A stretch of DNA of 64,000 nt from Microbispora catharanthi (GCF_006334915.2 NZ_VDMA02000018.1:1-64000); one strand, 5' to 3'; positions 18,620-28,551 are shown, numbered from the stretch's first letter. Translations and numbers: made by a program. Notes: a model not told the origin generated them from the letters alone.

Positions 18620-18695
18620 GGCGCGGCGACAAATACGTCTTTACTTTCTGCGGAATTTGATGGAATTCTCCGCTCATCGGCTAATCGCGCAGTGA

Positions 18696-20966
18696 ATGGC
18701 GGGGGGCATGGAACGGCCACGGCTAAAGGCGCACTTCACCACCGAAGTCCTCGACGACGCGAAAGTCTTCCTTCTGGCGGAAGGCCAGCACTATCTCGTA
18801 CGCGGCGCGGGCTCGGGCCGCGTCCTTCCCTATCTCGACGGCCGGCACACGGTGATGGACATCGTCCAGGCCCTCGCCGGCGAACTGTCCCCGGCCCAGG
18901 CGGTGCTCGCCGTCCGGCGCTACGAGGCCGCCGGTCACCTGGTCGAGGGCCGACCGCCCCTGACCGACCCGGTGCTCGCCTTCTGGGACGCGCAGGGCGT
19001 CGACCCCGCGGCCGTCGTCACGGCCCTGGAGCAGACGTCCTTCCGGCTGTTCGCGGGCGCGGGCGTCGACCCCGGCCCGGTCGAGGCGCTGCTGCGCGAG
19101 CACGGGCTGCGCACGGATCCGGACGGCGACGGCACGGTCGTGGCGGTGGTCGACGACTACCTGGACCCGGGCCTGGAGGAGCTCAACGCCGAGTGCCTGG
19201 CGGCCGGGCGGCCCTGGGTGCTGGTCAGGCCGGCCGGCACCGTGGCCTGGTTGGGACCGCTGTTCCAGCCGGGCAGCACGGGCTGCTGGGCCTGCATGTC
19301 CCAGCGGATCGAGGGCAACCGGCAGGTCGAGCGCTACCTCGCGGGCAAGCGGGGGGACGGGCTGCCGCCGTATCACCCTGTGCGAGAGGCCCTGCAGGGC
19401 GGCGCCGCGGCGGTGGGCGGGCTGCTCGCGGCCGAGCTCGTGCGGACTGCCGCCACGGGCCTGCCGTCGACCCTGCAGGGCAAGATGATCACTGTCGACC
19501 TGCGCACCCTCACCAGCGCCGAGCATCAGCTGATCCGGCTGCCGCAGTGTCCGGTGTGCGGCGACCCCTCGCTGATCCGCGAGCGCGAGCCGAAGGTGAC
19601 GCTCTCCTCCCGGTCCGCCCGGCACGTGACCGACGGCGGCTACCGGGTCGAGCTGCCCTCGGCGACGTACGCACGGCTGGAGCGGCACATCAGCCCCTAC
19701 CTGGGCGCGGTCACCCGGCTGCGCCCGTGGGCCGACGAGGACAACGGCGTGACCTACAGCTTCACCGCCGGTCACAACTTCGCGATGCTCGGCGACAACA
19801 TGGACCTGCTGCGCCGCAACCTGCGCGGGCAGAGCGGCGGCAAGGGCCGGACCGAGATCCAGGCCAAGGTCAGCGCCCTGTGCGAGGCGATCGAGCGCTA
19901 CTCGGGCGTGTGGCGCGGCGAGGAGCCGGTGCTCAAGGCGGCCCACGCCGACCTCGACGAGGGCCTCGCGGTCCACCCGAGTGACCTGCTGCTGTTCTCC
20001 GACAAGCAGTACGGCAACCGGGACGCCTGGAACAGCGACCCCTCGCACCGGCTGCACCTGGTGCCCGAGCGGTTCCGCACCGACCTGCCGCTGGACTGGT
20101 CGCGGGCCTGGTCGCTGACCGCCGACGAGGAGCGGCTGGTCCCCGCCGGCTACGCCTGGTACGGCCATCCCGACCTGGAACGCCACTTCTACTGCGTCGG
20201 CGACTCCAACGGCAGCGCCTCCGGCAACACACTGGAGGAGGCGATCCTCCAGGGGTTCTGCGAGGTCGTGGAGCGGGACGCGGTCGCGCTGTGGTGGTAC
20301 AACCGGGTCCGGCGGCCCGCCTTCGACCTCGACTCGCTCAAGGACCCGTACGTCGACACGCTGCGCGAGTTCTACGCCGACATGGGCCGCGGCCTGTGGC
20401 TGCTCGACCTGACCACCGACCTCGGCGTCCCGGCCTTCGCCGGCGTCTCCCACCGGCTCGACCACCCGGTGCAGGACGTCATCGTGGGTTTCGGCGCCCA
20501 TCTCGATCCCCGGATCGCCGCGCTGCGGACGCTGACCGAGGTCAACCAGTTCCTCCCGTCCGTACGCCGCAGGGACGAGAACGGCGAGACGATCTACCAC
20601 GACGACGACATCGCCACGCTCCGCTGGTGGAAGGAGACCACCCTCGAGAGCGACCCCTGGCTGCTGCCCGACCCCGCGCAGCGCCCCCGCACGCTCGCGG
20701 ACTACCTGGTGTCCGAGGGCGCCGACCTCGCAGCCGACGTGGAGACCTGCGTCGCCCGGGCCGCCGCGTGCGGCCTGGAGGTGATCGTGGTCGACCAGAC
20801 GCGGCCGGATCTGGAGCTCAACGTCGCCCGGGTGCTGGTCCCCGGCATGCGGCACTTCTGGCGCCGGCTCGGCCCGGGCCGCCTGTACGACGTCCCGGTG
20901 GCCCTCGGCTGGCGGACGGAACCGGCTCTGGAGGAGGAGCTCAACCCCACCAGCGTCTTCTTCTGA
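18696..20966 (+). CDS. Fused TOMM cyclodehydratase (E1-like C domain plus YcaO D domain)
   Basis: 756 residues. The N-terminal third is the E1-like leader-binding part with two zinc CxxC pairs (C197/C200 and C285/C288). From about residue 300 it is YcaO: SGGKGRTEIQAKVSALCEAIERYSG (380-404) and the later SNGSASGNTLEEAILQGFCEVVERD supply ATP and metal ligands. It cyclises Cys/Ser/Thr side chains of the precursor to azolines using ATP. The C-terminus ends NPTSVFF, without the PxPxP seen in many azoline YcaOs. An in-frame ATG at 18708 (MERPRLKAHF) is an equally good start. First gene of a five-gene operon. Confidence 0.92.
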   Translation: MAGGMERPRLKAHFTTEVLDDAKVFLLAEGQHYLVRGAGSGRVLPYLDGRHTVMDIVQALAGELSPAQAVLAVRRYEAAGHLVEGRPPLTDPVLAFWDAQGVDPAAVVTALEQTSFRLFAGAGVDPGPVEALLREHGLRTDPDGDGTVVAVVDDYLDPGLEELNAECLAAGRPWVLVRPAGTVAWLGPLFQPGSTGCWACMSQRIEGNRQVERYLAGKRGDGLPPYHPVREALQGGAAAVGGLLAAELVRTAATGLPSTLQGKMITVDLRTLTSAEHQLIRLPQCPVCGDPSLIREREPKVTLSSRSARHVTDGGYRVELPSATYARLERHISPYLGAVTRLRPWADEDNGVTYSFTAGHNFAMLGDNMDLLRRNLRGQSGGKGRTEIQAKVSALCEAIERYSGVWRGEEPVLKAAHADLDEGLAVHPSDLLLFSDKQYGNRDAWNSDPSHRLHLVPERFRTDLPLDWSRAWSLTADEERLVPAGYAWYGHPDLERHFYCVGDSNGSASGNTLEEAILQGFCEVVERDAVALWWYNRVRRPAFDLDSLKDPYVDTLREFYADMGRGLWLLDLTTDLGVPAFAGVSHRLDHPVQDVIVGFGAHLDPRIAALRTLTEVNQFLPSVRRRDENGETIYHDDDIATLRWWKETTLESDPWLLPDPAQRPRTLADYLVSEGADLAADVETCVARAAACGLEVIVVDQTRPDLELNVARVLVPGMRHFWRRLGPGRLYDVPVALGWRTEPALEEELNPTSVFF

Positions 20967-20983
20967 CCCGATAGGGGGAGCCC

Positions 20984-22489
20984 ATGCACACCGTTCAGGT
21001 GCGGCTGCGCCGCGACGCCGGCCTGTCCGAACCGGAGGAGACGCCGGGGGCGGTCACCCTGGCCACGCCGTTCGGCCCCGCCGCGCTGCGGGGCCTGCCT
21101 CCGGGCACGGTCGCCGCGCTGCGCGCGCTCGCCGGCGGCGGCGCGAGCGAGGACGAGCTGGCCAGGACCGTCACCGAGCACGACGGCGACGGCGGGCTGT
21201 TGCGCTGGCACCTGCTGCTGCGCAAGCTGTCGGCCGGGGCGTTGCTGGAGCGGGCCGTCGTGGTGCCGTCCGGCGGGGAGGTCGTGCCGTCCGGCGGGGA
21301 GGCCGTGCCGTCCGGCGGCGAGCCGGTGGCCGTGCTGCGCCCCTACGGCGGCGGCCCGCTGCGCCCGGCCGCGCCGCTCGCCGCGGACGCCCGCGTGCGC
21401 CTGTCGAGGTTCGCCGTCGCGGCGCCGGAGGACGGCAGGCTCGTGGTGCGCGCGCCCCGCAGTCCCCTCGGTGTCGAGCTCGCCCCGGCCGCCGCCCCGC
21501 TGCTCGGCCTGCTCGCGGACTGGACGACCCCGGCCGGCCTCGCCTGCCCGGGCCTGGCGGCCGGGACCACGGCGGCGGTCCTCGGCCTGTTCGCCGACGC
21601 CGGGCTGCTGGTGCGGACGACGCCGGAGGGGGAGGATCCCGAGCGCGGCGCCGCCCCGCTCGCCCAGTGGTCGCCCGCCGACCTGTGGCTGCACACCCGC
21701 ACCCGGGAGCCGCGCATGACCGGGCGCTACGGCGGGACCTATCCGCTGCGGGGCGTGCAGGATCCGCTGCCGGTGGCGCCGCCCGCCTTCGCCGGCCCCC
21801 GGATCGCCCTGGAGCCGCCGGACCTGGACGCGATCGCGAAGACCGAGGCGAGCCTGACCGACGTGCTGGAGGCCCGCCGCTCGACCCGCGAGCACGACGC
21901 CGCCGACCCGATCACCCTGGACCGCCTGGGCGAGCTGCTGTACCGCACGATGCGCCAGCGGCGCACGTTCACGGGGGAGGACGGCCAGGAGCTGGCCGAC
22001 CGGCCTTACCCGTCCGGCGGCGCCGTCCACGAGCTGGAGGTCTACCCCCTCGTCGTCTCCTGCGAGGGGCTGGAGCCCGGGCTGTGGCACTACGCCGCCG
22101 GCGCGCACGCGCTGGAGCGGGTGGCCGATCCCGGCCCGGCGACCCGGACGCTACTCGACCGGGCGAGGTCGGCGGCCATGATGACCGAGGACCCGCAGGT
22201 CCTGCTGATCGTGACCGCCCGCTTCGGCCGGGTGATGTGGAAGTACGAGACCATCGCCTACTCGCTGATCCTCAAGCACGTGGGCGTGCTGTACCAGACC
22301 TTCTACCTGGTGGCCACGGCCATGGGCCTGGCGGTCTGCGGGCTCGGCGGCGGGGACGCGGCGGAGTTCGCCGCGGCCAGCGGGCTCGACCCGAACGCGG
22401 AGGGCAGCGTGGGCGAGCTCCTGCTCGGCAGCAGACGGGGCGGTGCGGCGGGGATGCCGCCGGGATGGTCCCCGGAGGTGCCGGCGTGA
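20984..22489 (+). CDS. SagB-type FMN dehydrogenase (azoline oxidase)
   Basis: 501 residues. The C-terminal nitroreductase-like half has the family pattern EARRSTREHDAADPITLDRLGELLYRTM, the PYPSGGAVHELEVYPLV flavin loop and GLGGGDAAEFAAASGLDP. It oxidises azolines to azoles with FMN, so thiazoles rather than thiazolines are expected. The N-terminal 250 residues are a divergent helper domain; they contain three copies of VPSGGE from a 21-bp DNA repeat. It starts 17 bp after the cyclodehydratase with a GGGGGAG ribosome site, and its stop overlaps the next GTG by 4 bp. Confidence 0.9.
   Translation: MHTVQVRLRRDAGLSEPEETPGAVTLATPFGPAALRGLPPGTVAALRALAGGGASEDELARTVTEHDGDGGLLRWHLLLRKLSAGALLERAVVVPSGGEVVPSGGEAVPSGGEPVAVLRPYGGGPLRPAAPLAADARVRLSRFAVAAPEDGRLVVRAPRSPLGVELAPAAAPLLGLLADWTTPAGLACPGLAAGTTAAVLGLFADAGLLVRTTPEGEDPERGAAPLAQWSPADLWLHTRTREPRMTGRYGGTYPLRGVQDPLPVAPPAFAGPRIALEPPDLDAIAKTEASLTDVLEARRSTREHDAADPITLDRLGELLYRTMRQRRTFTGEDGQELADRPYPSGGAVHELEVYPLVVSCEGLEPGLWHYAAGAHALERVADPGPATRTLLDRARSAAMMTEDPQVLLIVTARFGRVMWKYETIAYSLILKHVGVLYQTFYLVATAMGLAVCGLGGGDAAEFAAASGLDPNAEGSVGELLLGSRRGGAAGMPPGWSPEVPA
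21260..21322. repeat. Three 21-bp tandem repeats inside the SagB-type gene
   Basis: Units at 21260-21280, 21281-21301 and 21302-21322 are nearly identical and in frame, encoding VVPSGGE, VVPSGGE and AVPSGGE (residues 93-113). They probably form a flexible linker whose length can vary. Confidence 0.8.
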
Positions 22490-23298
22490 AGTTCCGGTTG
22501 AAGGCCCTGCAGCGGATGCGGGAGCCCGACGAGCTCGACTCCCCGACCCTGCTCGCCTCCCCGCGAGGCTGGATCGCCACGTTCGTCGTGCTCATCGTGG
22601 TCGTCGCCGCGGGGGCGTGGTCGTTCGTCGGCCGGCTGCCGGTCACCGTCACCGCCAAGGGGCTGCTGACCCATCCGGCGGGCACCGCCCAGCTGCAGAG
22701 CCCGTACACCGGGACCGTGCGGACCATGATGGTGAGTCCCGGCCGGCGGGTGGTGCGCGGGCAGGCGGTGGCGGAGGTCCTGCGGGGCGACGGCACCGTG
22801 CGCACCGTGAGCAGCCCGTTCACCGGCGAGGTCGTCACCGTCTCGGCGAGCGAGGGCGCGATGGTCCGCGAGGGCGACGGGCTGCTCGCGATGGAGAGGA
22901 CCGACGCCCCCCGCGACCGCCTTGTCGCGATGCTGTTCGTGCCGGGCGACCACGCGCTCGGCATCGCCCCCGGCCGTACGGTCGACCTCGCGGTCTCCGA
23001 CGCCCCGCCCGGCGTGTTCGGGCTGCTGCGCGGCAGGGTGACCTCGATCAGCGCCTACCCGCTGATGGCGGAGGGCGTCGCCGGCCTGGTCGGCGGGGAA
23101 CTCGCGGCCCGCGGCTACACCACCGCGGAGCCGCCCCGCCTGGTGGTCGTCGACCTCGTCCCCGACCCCGGGACCACCTCCGGCTACTCCTGGACGACCG
23201 AGACCGGTCCCCCGATGAAGCTGCGGTCGCAGGTCACGGTGACGGGCACTGTCACGCTCAGCAGCCAGACGCCCTTCAACCTGCTCCTCGGACGCTGA
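22486..23298 (+). CDS. HlyD-like NHLM secretion adaptor
   Basis: 270 residues from a GTG overlapping the SagB stop. A single membrane segment (WIATFVVLIVVVAAGAWSFVG, residues about 30-50) is followed by lipoyl-like half domains (QSPYTGTVRTMMVSPGRRVVRGQAVAEV and SSPFTGEVVTVSASEGAMVREGDGLLAM). This is the short membrane-fusion-type protein of NHLM bacteriocin export loci. In a Gram-positive cell it would anchor in the cytoplasmic membrane and assist the two ABC proteins that follow. The SPFTGEV motif is duplicated between the two halves. Confidence 0.85.
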   Translation: MKFRLKALQRMREPDELDSPTLLASPRGWIATFVVLIVVVAAGAWSFVGRLPVTVTAKGLLTHPAGTAQLQSPYTGTVRTMMVSPGRRVVRGQAVAEVLRGDGTVRTVSSPFTGEVVTVSASEGAMVREGDGLLAMERTDAPRDRLVAMLFVPGDHALGIAPGRTVDLAVSDAPPGVFGLLRGRVTSISAYPLMAEGVAGLVGGELAARGYTTAEPPRLVVVDLVPDPGTTSGYSWTTETGPPMKLRSQVTVTGTVTLSSQTPFNLLLGR

Positions 23299-23309
23299 GA
23301 AGGAGACGG

Positions 23310-25562
23310 ATGAGCCAGGTCACGGCCCCCCGCGCCGACGCCTCACCGCCCCGCGCACCGCGCGGACGCGGTCCCCGCAAACGGGGCGGCCGGCGCGGGA
23401 GCACGCCGACCGTCATCCAGATGGAGGCCGTCGAGTGCGGGGCCGCCGCCCTCGCCATGATCCTCGGCCACTACGGCAGGTTCGTGCCGCTGGAGGAGCT
23501 GCGGGCCGCCTGCGCGGTGTCCCGGGACGGCGCGAAGGCGTCCAGCGTGATCGCCGCCGCCCGCAAGTACGGGTTGGAGGCCAAGGGCTTCCAGATGGAG
23601 CTGGACGACCTGCGCGACATCGTCAAACCGGCGATCATCTTCTGGGCGTTCCAGCACTTCATGGTCGTCGAGGGCATCCGCACCCGCTTCGGCAGGCCGG
23701 TGGTGGCGGTCAACGACCCCGCGAGCGGCCCGCGCCTGCTCGACTGGGACGAATTCGACTCGGGCTTCACCGGCATCGTGCTGACCTTCGAGCCCGGGCC
23801 CGGGTTCCGGCCTGGCGGCCGGCCCACCCGCGTGGCCGAGGCGCTGCTGTCGCGCCGCATGCCCTCCGGCCGGGCGCTGCCGCTGGTGCTGCTGGCCAGC
23901 CTGCTGCTGGTCGTGCCCGGGATCATCGCGCCGGCGTTCAGCCGGGTGTTCATCGACCACATCCTCACCGGCCGCGACCCCGGCTTCATCCTGCCGCTGC
24001 TGCTGGCGATGTCGATGACCGCCCTGGCGATGTTCGTGCTGACCTCGGTTCAGCGGCACTATCTGCTGCGGATGGAGATACGGCTGGGGCTGGTCAGCTC
24101 CGCCCGTTTCTTCCGCCATCTGCTGCGCCTGCCGGTGGAGTTCTTCCTGCAACGCAGGCCCGCCGAGGTCGCCAGGCGGGTGTCGGCCAACGACACGGTC
24201 GCCGAGATCCTGTCCAGGGACCTGGCGATCACCGTCGTCAACCTCGTGCTGGTGCTCTTCTACGCGGTCGTCCTGATCCGGTACGACCTGCTGCTCGGCC
24301 TCATCGGCGTGGGCATGGCGCTGCTCAACATCCTGGTGCTGCGGCAGGTGTCCAGAGCCAGGACCGACGCGGTGGCCGCGCTGCGGGCCGATCTCGGCAA
24401 CCTCACGTCGGCCACCTTCAACACCCTGCAGCTCGTGGAGACCGTGAAGGCCACCGGCGCCGAGCCCAGCGCGTTCCAGCGGTGGGCGGGCTTCCTGGCC
24501 AAGGCCGTGACCGCCCGGCAGCGGCTGGGCGTGCCCAGCGCGGTCATCACGGTCGTGCCTCCGCTGATCGCCGGGGTCAACAGCGGCCTCATCCTGCTCG
24601 TCGGCGGCCTGCGGGTGGTGGACGGCGCGGTCAGCGTCGGCCTGCTGGTGGCCTTCCAGAGCCTGCTCGGCGCGCTGTCGCGGCCGGTCACCCAGCTCAC
24701 CAACCTCGGCGGGCGCCTGCAGGACATCTCGGCCGACATCACCCGGCTGTACGACGTGGAGCGTCATCCCCGCTCGCCCGTCTTCGACCGGCCGGACAGG
24801 CCCGCCGGCAGCCGGCTCGACGGGGCGATCACCTTCGAGGACGTGACGTTCGGGTACAACCCGCTGGCCAAGGCGGTGATCAAGGACGTGTCGTTCTCGG
24901 TGGTGCCCGGCCGGCGGGTGGCGATCGTCGGGAGCTCGGGGAGCGGGAAGTCGACCATCGGCCGGCTCGTGGCGGGGCTCTACCGGCCGGCGTCGGGCCG
25001 GGTGCTGCTCGACGGGCGCGACCGCGAGGAGATCTCCAGGACCGAGCTGGCGGCCTCGGTCGCGTACGTCGACCAGGACATCTCGCTGTTCGAGGGCACG
25101 GTGCGCGACAACCTCACGCTGTGGAGCGAGGACGTCTCCGACGAGGTCGTCACCGCCGCGCTGCACGACGCGGCCATATTCGACGTCATCTCCGCCCGCC
25201 CCGGCGGGCTCAACAGCCGGGTGCGCGAGGGCGGGCGCAACTTCAGCGGCGGGCAGCGCCAGCGGCTGGAGCTGGCCAGGGCGCTGGCCACGCAGCCGAC
25301 CCTGCTCGTCCTCGACGAGGCGACCAGCGCGCTCGACCCGGAGACCGAGCGGGTGATCGCCGACAACCTGCGCCGCCGGGGATGCGCCTGCCTGATCATC
25401 GCTCACCGGCTGTCGACCGTACGGGACGCCGACGAGATCCTCGTGCTGTACCAGGGCGAGGTGGTGGAGCGCGGCACGCACGAGGACCTCGTGCGCCTCG
25501 GCGGGCACTACGCGCGGCTGATAGAGAACGCCCAGCCGGGCGGTGAGGGAGCGGACCAATGA
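23310..25562 (+). CDS. NHLM peptidase-containing ABC exporter (C39 peptidase, PCAT)
   Basis: 750 residues with AAGGAGA before the ATG. Residues 35-140 are a C39 cysteine peptidase: C43 (MEAVECGAAA), H116 (FQHFMVV) and D136 (VNDPASG) form the catalytic triad. Six membrane helices follow, then an ATPase with GSSGSGKST, FSGGQRQR and LLVLDEATSALD. It should cut the NHLP leader at its small-residue site and export the modified core. The first 33 residues are Pro/Arg-rich, longer than usual. It overlaps the next gene by 4 bp (ATGA). Confidence 0.93.
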   Translation: MSQVTAPRADASPPRAPRGRGPRKRGGRRGSTPTVIQMEAVECGAAALAMILGHYGRFVPLEELRAACAVSRDGAKASSVIAAARKYGLEAKGFQMELDDLRDIVKPAIIFWAFQHFMVVEGIRTRFGRPVVAVNDPASGPRLLDWDEFDSGFTGIVLTFEPGPGFRPGGRPTRVAEALLSRRMPSGRALPLVLLASLLLVVPGIIAPAFSRVFIDHILTGRDPGFILPLLLAMSMTALAMFVLTSVQRHYLLRMEIRLGLVSSARFFRHLLRLPVEFFLQRRPAEVARRVSANDTVAEILSRDLAITVVNLVLVLFYAVVLIRYDLLLGLIGVGMALLNILVLRQVSRARTDAVAALRADLGNLTSATFNTLQLVETVKATGAEPSAFQRWAGFLAKAVTARQRLGVPSAVITVVPPLIAGVNSGLILLVGGLRVVDGAVSVGLLVAFQSLLGALSRPVTQLTNLGGRLQDISADITRLYDVERHPRSPVFDRPDRPAGSRLDGAITFEDVTFGYNPLAKAVIKDVSFSVVPGRRVAIVGSSGSGKSTIGRLVAGLYRPASGRVLLDGRDREEISRTELAASVAYVDQDISLFEGTVRDNLTLWSEDVSDEVVTAALHDAAIFDVISARPGGLNSRVREGGRNFSGGQRQRLELARALATQPTLLVLDEATSALDPETERVIADNLRRRGCACLIIAHRLSTVRDADEILVLYQGEVVERGTHEDLVRLGGHYARLIENAQPGGEGADQ

Positions 25563-28534
25563 GCGTCTCGACCGTGACGCCGTCCTCGTCGTTCTCGCCG
25601 TTCTTCACCGACGCGGCCACGCCCATCGACTACTCGGCCGACCGGCTGCTCGTGCTGGCCGACCTGCGCGAGGTGCTGCTGGTCGAGCGCGGCGCGGTCG
25701 ACCTTTTCGCCGTACGCCTGGAGAACGGCAGGCCGGTCGGCAGGTGGAACTACCTGTGCCGGGTGCGGCAGGGCGCGCTGGTGCTCGGCTCGCCCCGGGG
25801 GCCCAGGCACAGCATCGTCGGGCGGCCGGTGCTCGGCACCCGCGTGTCGCGCCTGCCGCTGGCCCGGCTGGAGGGCCTGTCGGCCCGGCGCGTCGACGGC
25901 CCGTCGGAGTCGGGGAAGGCGGTCCGCGCCCTGCCCACCCGCGAGTACGGCCTGGCGGTGCGCCAGTTCGTGCGGGGCCTGGAGGCCGGGGTGGTGGCGC
26001 TCGCCGCGTCGATGCGCGACACGCTGCCCCCGCGCGACTTCGTCCCGCTGTCGCCGGACGAGCCCACCGTCGTCCGCAAGGGCGAGGCCGTCCGGTCGGT
26101 CGACGGCGTCCGGTGGATCACCGTAGAGGACGGCGTGGTCGAGATGCCGGAGGGCGTCGCCGGTCAGCTCAGCGCGGGCGCCGAGGTCTGCGTCACCGAG
26201 CGGGACTGGCTGGCGGCGCTCGGCCCGGCCCGGCTGCGCGCCCGGTCGACCCTCGACCTGCTGGGCGCGGGCGAGCTGTGGCACCGGTGGGTCGAGCACA
26301 CCACCCGCTTCCTCTACATGATCGACCGGCGGATCGAACGCCGGAACTCGACCGAGCTGAGGGCGCTGACGAGCCGGGCCGAGCGGGGCGGGGACGTGCT
26401 GCGCACCACCGCCCGCGGGTTCGACACGCTGGTGCGCGACACCGAGGCGCGGGTCCGCCTCGCCGACGTGGCAGGGGATCCGCCCGCGCTGGCCGCCGCG
26501 CGCCTGGTGGCCTCGCACGCCGGCTTCTCGGTGACCGCGCCCCCGCCGGGAGGCGCGCACGGCGGCCGGATCGACCCGCTCCAGGCCATCGCGCTCGCCT
26601 CAGGCGTGCGCACCCGCCGGATCAGGCTGGACGACCACTGGTGGCGGCGGGACATCGGGCCGATGGTGGGCTACCGCTCCTCCGACGGGGCGCCGGTGGC
26701 GCTGCTGCCCATCGGGTCGCGCTACGTCGTGGCCGCGCCGGGGGAGGAGCGCGTCACCCCGGTCACCGCGGCGGTGGCCGGCACGCTGACCCGGCACGCC
26801 GACGTGCTGTACGAGCCGCTGCCGCCGACCGTCACCGGGGTGGGCGGGCTGTTGCGGTTCGGCCTGGCCAAGAACCGCAAGGACCTGTGGACCCTGCTCA
26901 GCCTCGGGACGCTGGTGGCCTGCATCGGCCTGCTGGTGCCCGCCATGACCGGCCTCGTGCTCGGCACGTATGTGGCCAGGGCCGAGCGGGAGATGATCGT
27001 GCAGGGCGCGCTGCTGGTGATCGCGGGCTCGCTCGTGGCGGCCGCGCTGTCGGTGGTGCAGAACTTCGCCGCGCTGCGCATCGAGGGCAGGTCGTCGGCC
27101 CGCCTGCAGGCGGGCGCGTGGATGCGGCTGCTGTCGTTGCCGGCGACGTTCTTCACCAACTACTCCACGGCCGAGCTGGGCACCACGGTCCTCGGCGTCA
27201 GCGCGGTGCAGGAGACGCTGTCCGGCGTCATGACGACGGCGGCCCTCGGCCTGTTCGCCGGCCTGGCCAACCTCGTGCTCGTCTATCTCTACGACGTGCG
27301 GCTGGCGCTGATCGCGACGGCGCTCGTGCTGGCCGGGGTGCTCGTGTGCGCGGTCGCCGGCTACTTCGAGGTGCGGCTGCAACGCCGGATCTACACCCAC
27401 GAGCAGCGGCTGTCGTCGCGGGTCTTCCAGCTTCTGACGGCTGTGCCGAAGCTGCGGGTGGCGGCGGCCGAGGACCGGGCCTTCGGGGTCTGGTCGTCGG
27501 AGTTCCTCAAGGCGCGCGGCATCGGCGTGTCCGCCCGCCGGGTGCAGAACCTCGTCACGACCTTCAACGCAGGCTTCCCGCTGGTCGCGTCGGTCATCGT
27601 CTTCGCCGTGGTGGCCGGGCCGATGCTCGGGGACGTGACCGTCCCCGCGTTCCTGGCGTTCTTCGCCGCGTTCAACCTGCTGCTGGCCTCGGTGCTGCAG
27701 TTCACCGGCGCGGCGATCACCGCGATGAGCGTGGTGCCCATGCTGGAGCGGCTGCGGCCGATCCTGGCGGCCGAGCCGGAGGATCACGACGGCAAGGCCG
27801 ACCCGGGCGAGCTGTCGGGCCGGATCGAGCTGTCGCGGGTGTCGTTCCGGTACGGCGAGGACGGGCCGCTCGTCCTGGACGGGGTGGACCTGTCGGTCGA
27901 GCCCGGCGAGTTCGTCGCGGTCGTCGGCCCGACCGGCAGCGGCAAGTCGACGATCCTGCGGCTGCTGCTGGGCTTCGAGTCGCCGACTTCGGGGACGGTC
28001 CTGCACGACGGCCAGGACCTGGGCGAGCTGGACATCGGTGCGGTGCGCCGCCAGTGCGGGGTGGTCCTGCAGAACAGCGCGCTGCTCGCCGGCGACATCA
28101 AGGCCAACATCATCGGCAGCACCGACCACACGGTCGACGACGCGTGGGACGCCGCCGGCATGGCGGGGATCGCCGACGACATCGCGAACATGCCGATGGG
28201 CATGCACACGGTGCTGTCGGAGGGCACCAACACGCTGTCGGGCGGGCAGCGGCAGCGCATCATGATCGCACGCGCCCTCGTCTCGCACCCCCGCATCGTG
28301 CTGTTCGACGAGGCGACCAGCGCGCTGGACAACCCCACCCAGAAGATCGTCACGGAGAGCACCCGCCAGCTCAACGCCACCCGGATCGTGATCGCGCACC
28401 GGCTCTCGACGATCAGGGACGCCGACAAAATCGTGGTGCTCGACCGCGGGCGCATCGTCCAGCAGGGCAAATACCACGAGCTGCTTGAGGATGCTGACGG
28501 GCTGTTCGCCCGGCTGGCGCGACGGCAGATCTGA
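25559..28534 (+). CDS. NHLM bacteriocin-type ABC transporter, second subunit
   Basis: 991 residues. A long N-terminal region without peptidase residues (about 400 aa, with the RGAVDLFAV segment typical of the NHLM ABC2 family) precedes six membrane helices and an ATPase with GPTGSGKST, LSGGQRQR and IVLFDEATSALD. The family always travels with the PCAT and HlyD-like partners, probably as a heteromeric exporter. The N-terminal region may recognise the leader or regulate transport. Last gene of the operon; a hairpin follows 18 bp after the stop. Confidence 0.88.
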   Translation: MSVSTVTPSSSFSPFFTDAATPIDYSADRLLVLADLREVLLVERGAVDLFAVRLENGRPVGRWNYLCRVRQGALVLGSPRGPRHSIVGRPVLGTRVSRLPLARLEGLSARRVDGPSESGKAVRALPTREYGLAVRQFVRGLEAGVVALAASMRDTLPPRDFVPLSPDEPTVVRKGEAVRSVDGVRWITVEDGVVEMPEGVAGQLSAGAEVCVTERDWLAALGPARLRARSTLDLLGAGELWHRWVEHTTRFLYMIDRRIERRNSTELRALTSRAERGGDVLRTTARGFDTLVRDTEARVRLADVAGDPPALAAARLVASHAGFSVTAPPPGGAHGGRIDPLQAIALASGVRTRRIRLDDHWWRRDIGPMVGYRSSDGAPVALLPIGSRYVVAAPGEERVTPVTAAVAGTLTRHADVLYEPLPPTVTGVGGLLRFGLAKNRKDLWTLLSLGTLVACIGLLVPAMTGLVLGTYVARAEREMIVQGALLVIAGSLVAAALSVVQNFAALRIEGRSSARLQAGAWMRLLSLPATFFTNYSTAELGTTVLGVSAVQETLSGVMTTAALGLFAGLANLVLVYLYDVRLALIATALVLAGVLVCAVAGYFEVRLQRRIYTHEQRLSSRVFQLLTAVPKLRVAAAEDRAFGVWSSEFLKARGIGVSARRVQNLVTTFNAGFPLVASVIVFAVVAGPMLGDVTVPAFLAFFAAFNLLLASVLQFTGAAITAMSVVPMLERLRPILAAEPEDHDGKADPGELSGRIELSRVSFRYGEDGPLVLDGVDLSVEPGEFVAVVGPTGSGKSTILRLLLGFESPTSGTVLHDGQDLGELDIGAVRRQCGVVLQNSALLAGDIKANIIGSTDHTVDDAWDAAGMAGIADDIANMPMGMHTVLSEGTNTLSGGQRQRIMIARALVSHPRIVLFDEATSALDNPTQKIVTESTRQLNATRIVIAHRLSTIRDADKIVVLDRGRIVQQGKYHELLEDADGLFARLARRQI

Positions 28535-28551
28535 GGCCCGGGACGTGCACG

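Larger units (their letters stand above)
18276..18695. promoter_or_regulatory. Divergent control region of the LAL regulator and azole operon
   Basis: A 420-bp region with no credible gene, clearly richer in A/T than its surroundings. It holds three TACGTA elements (18532, 18557, 18608) and a fourth-like AATACGTC at 18633. The left part, near the LAL start, is AT-rich with TCAATACTT (18338) that recurs as TCAATACTT near 31049, before the precursor gene. It must contain both promoters and the azole operon leader. Confidence 0.65.

Noticed and set aside
18405-18677. Small open frames in the LAL/azole divergent region as a second precursor
   Set aside because: No NHLP leader, no Cys/Ser/Thr-rich end, no ribosome-binding site; they overlap the TACGTA elements.
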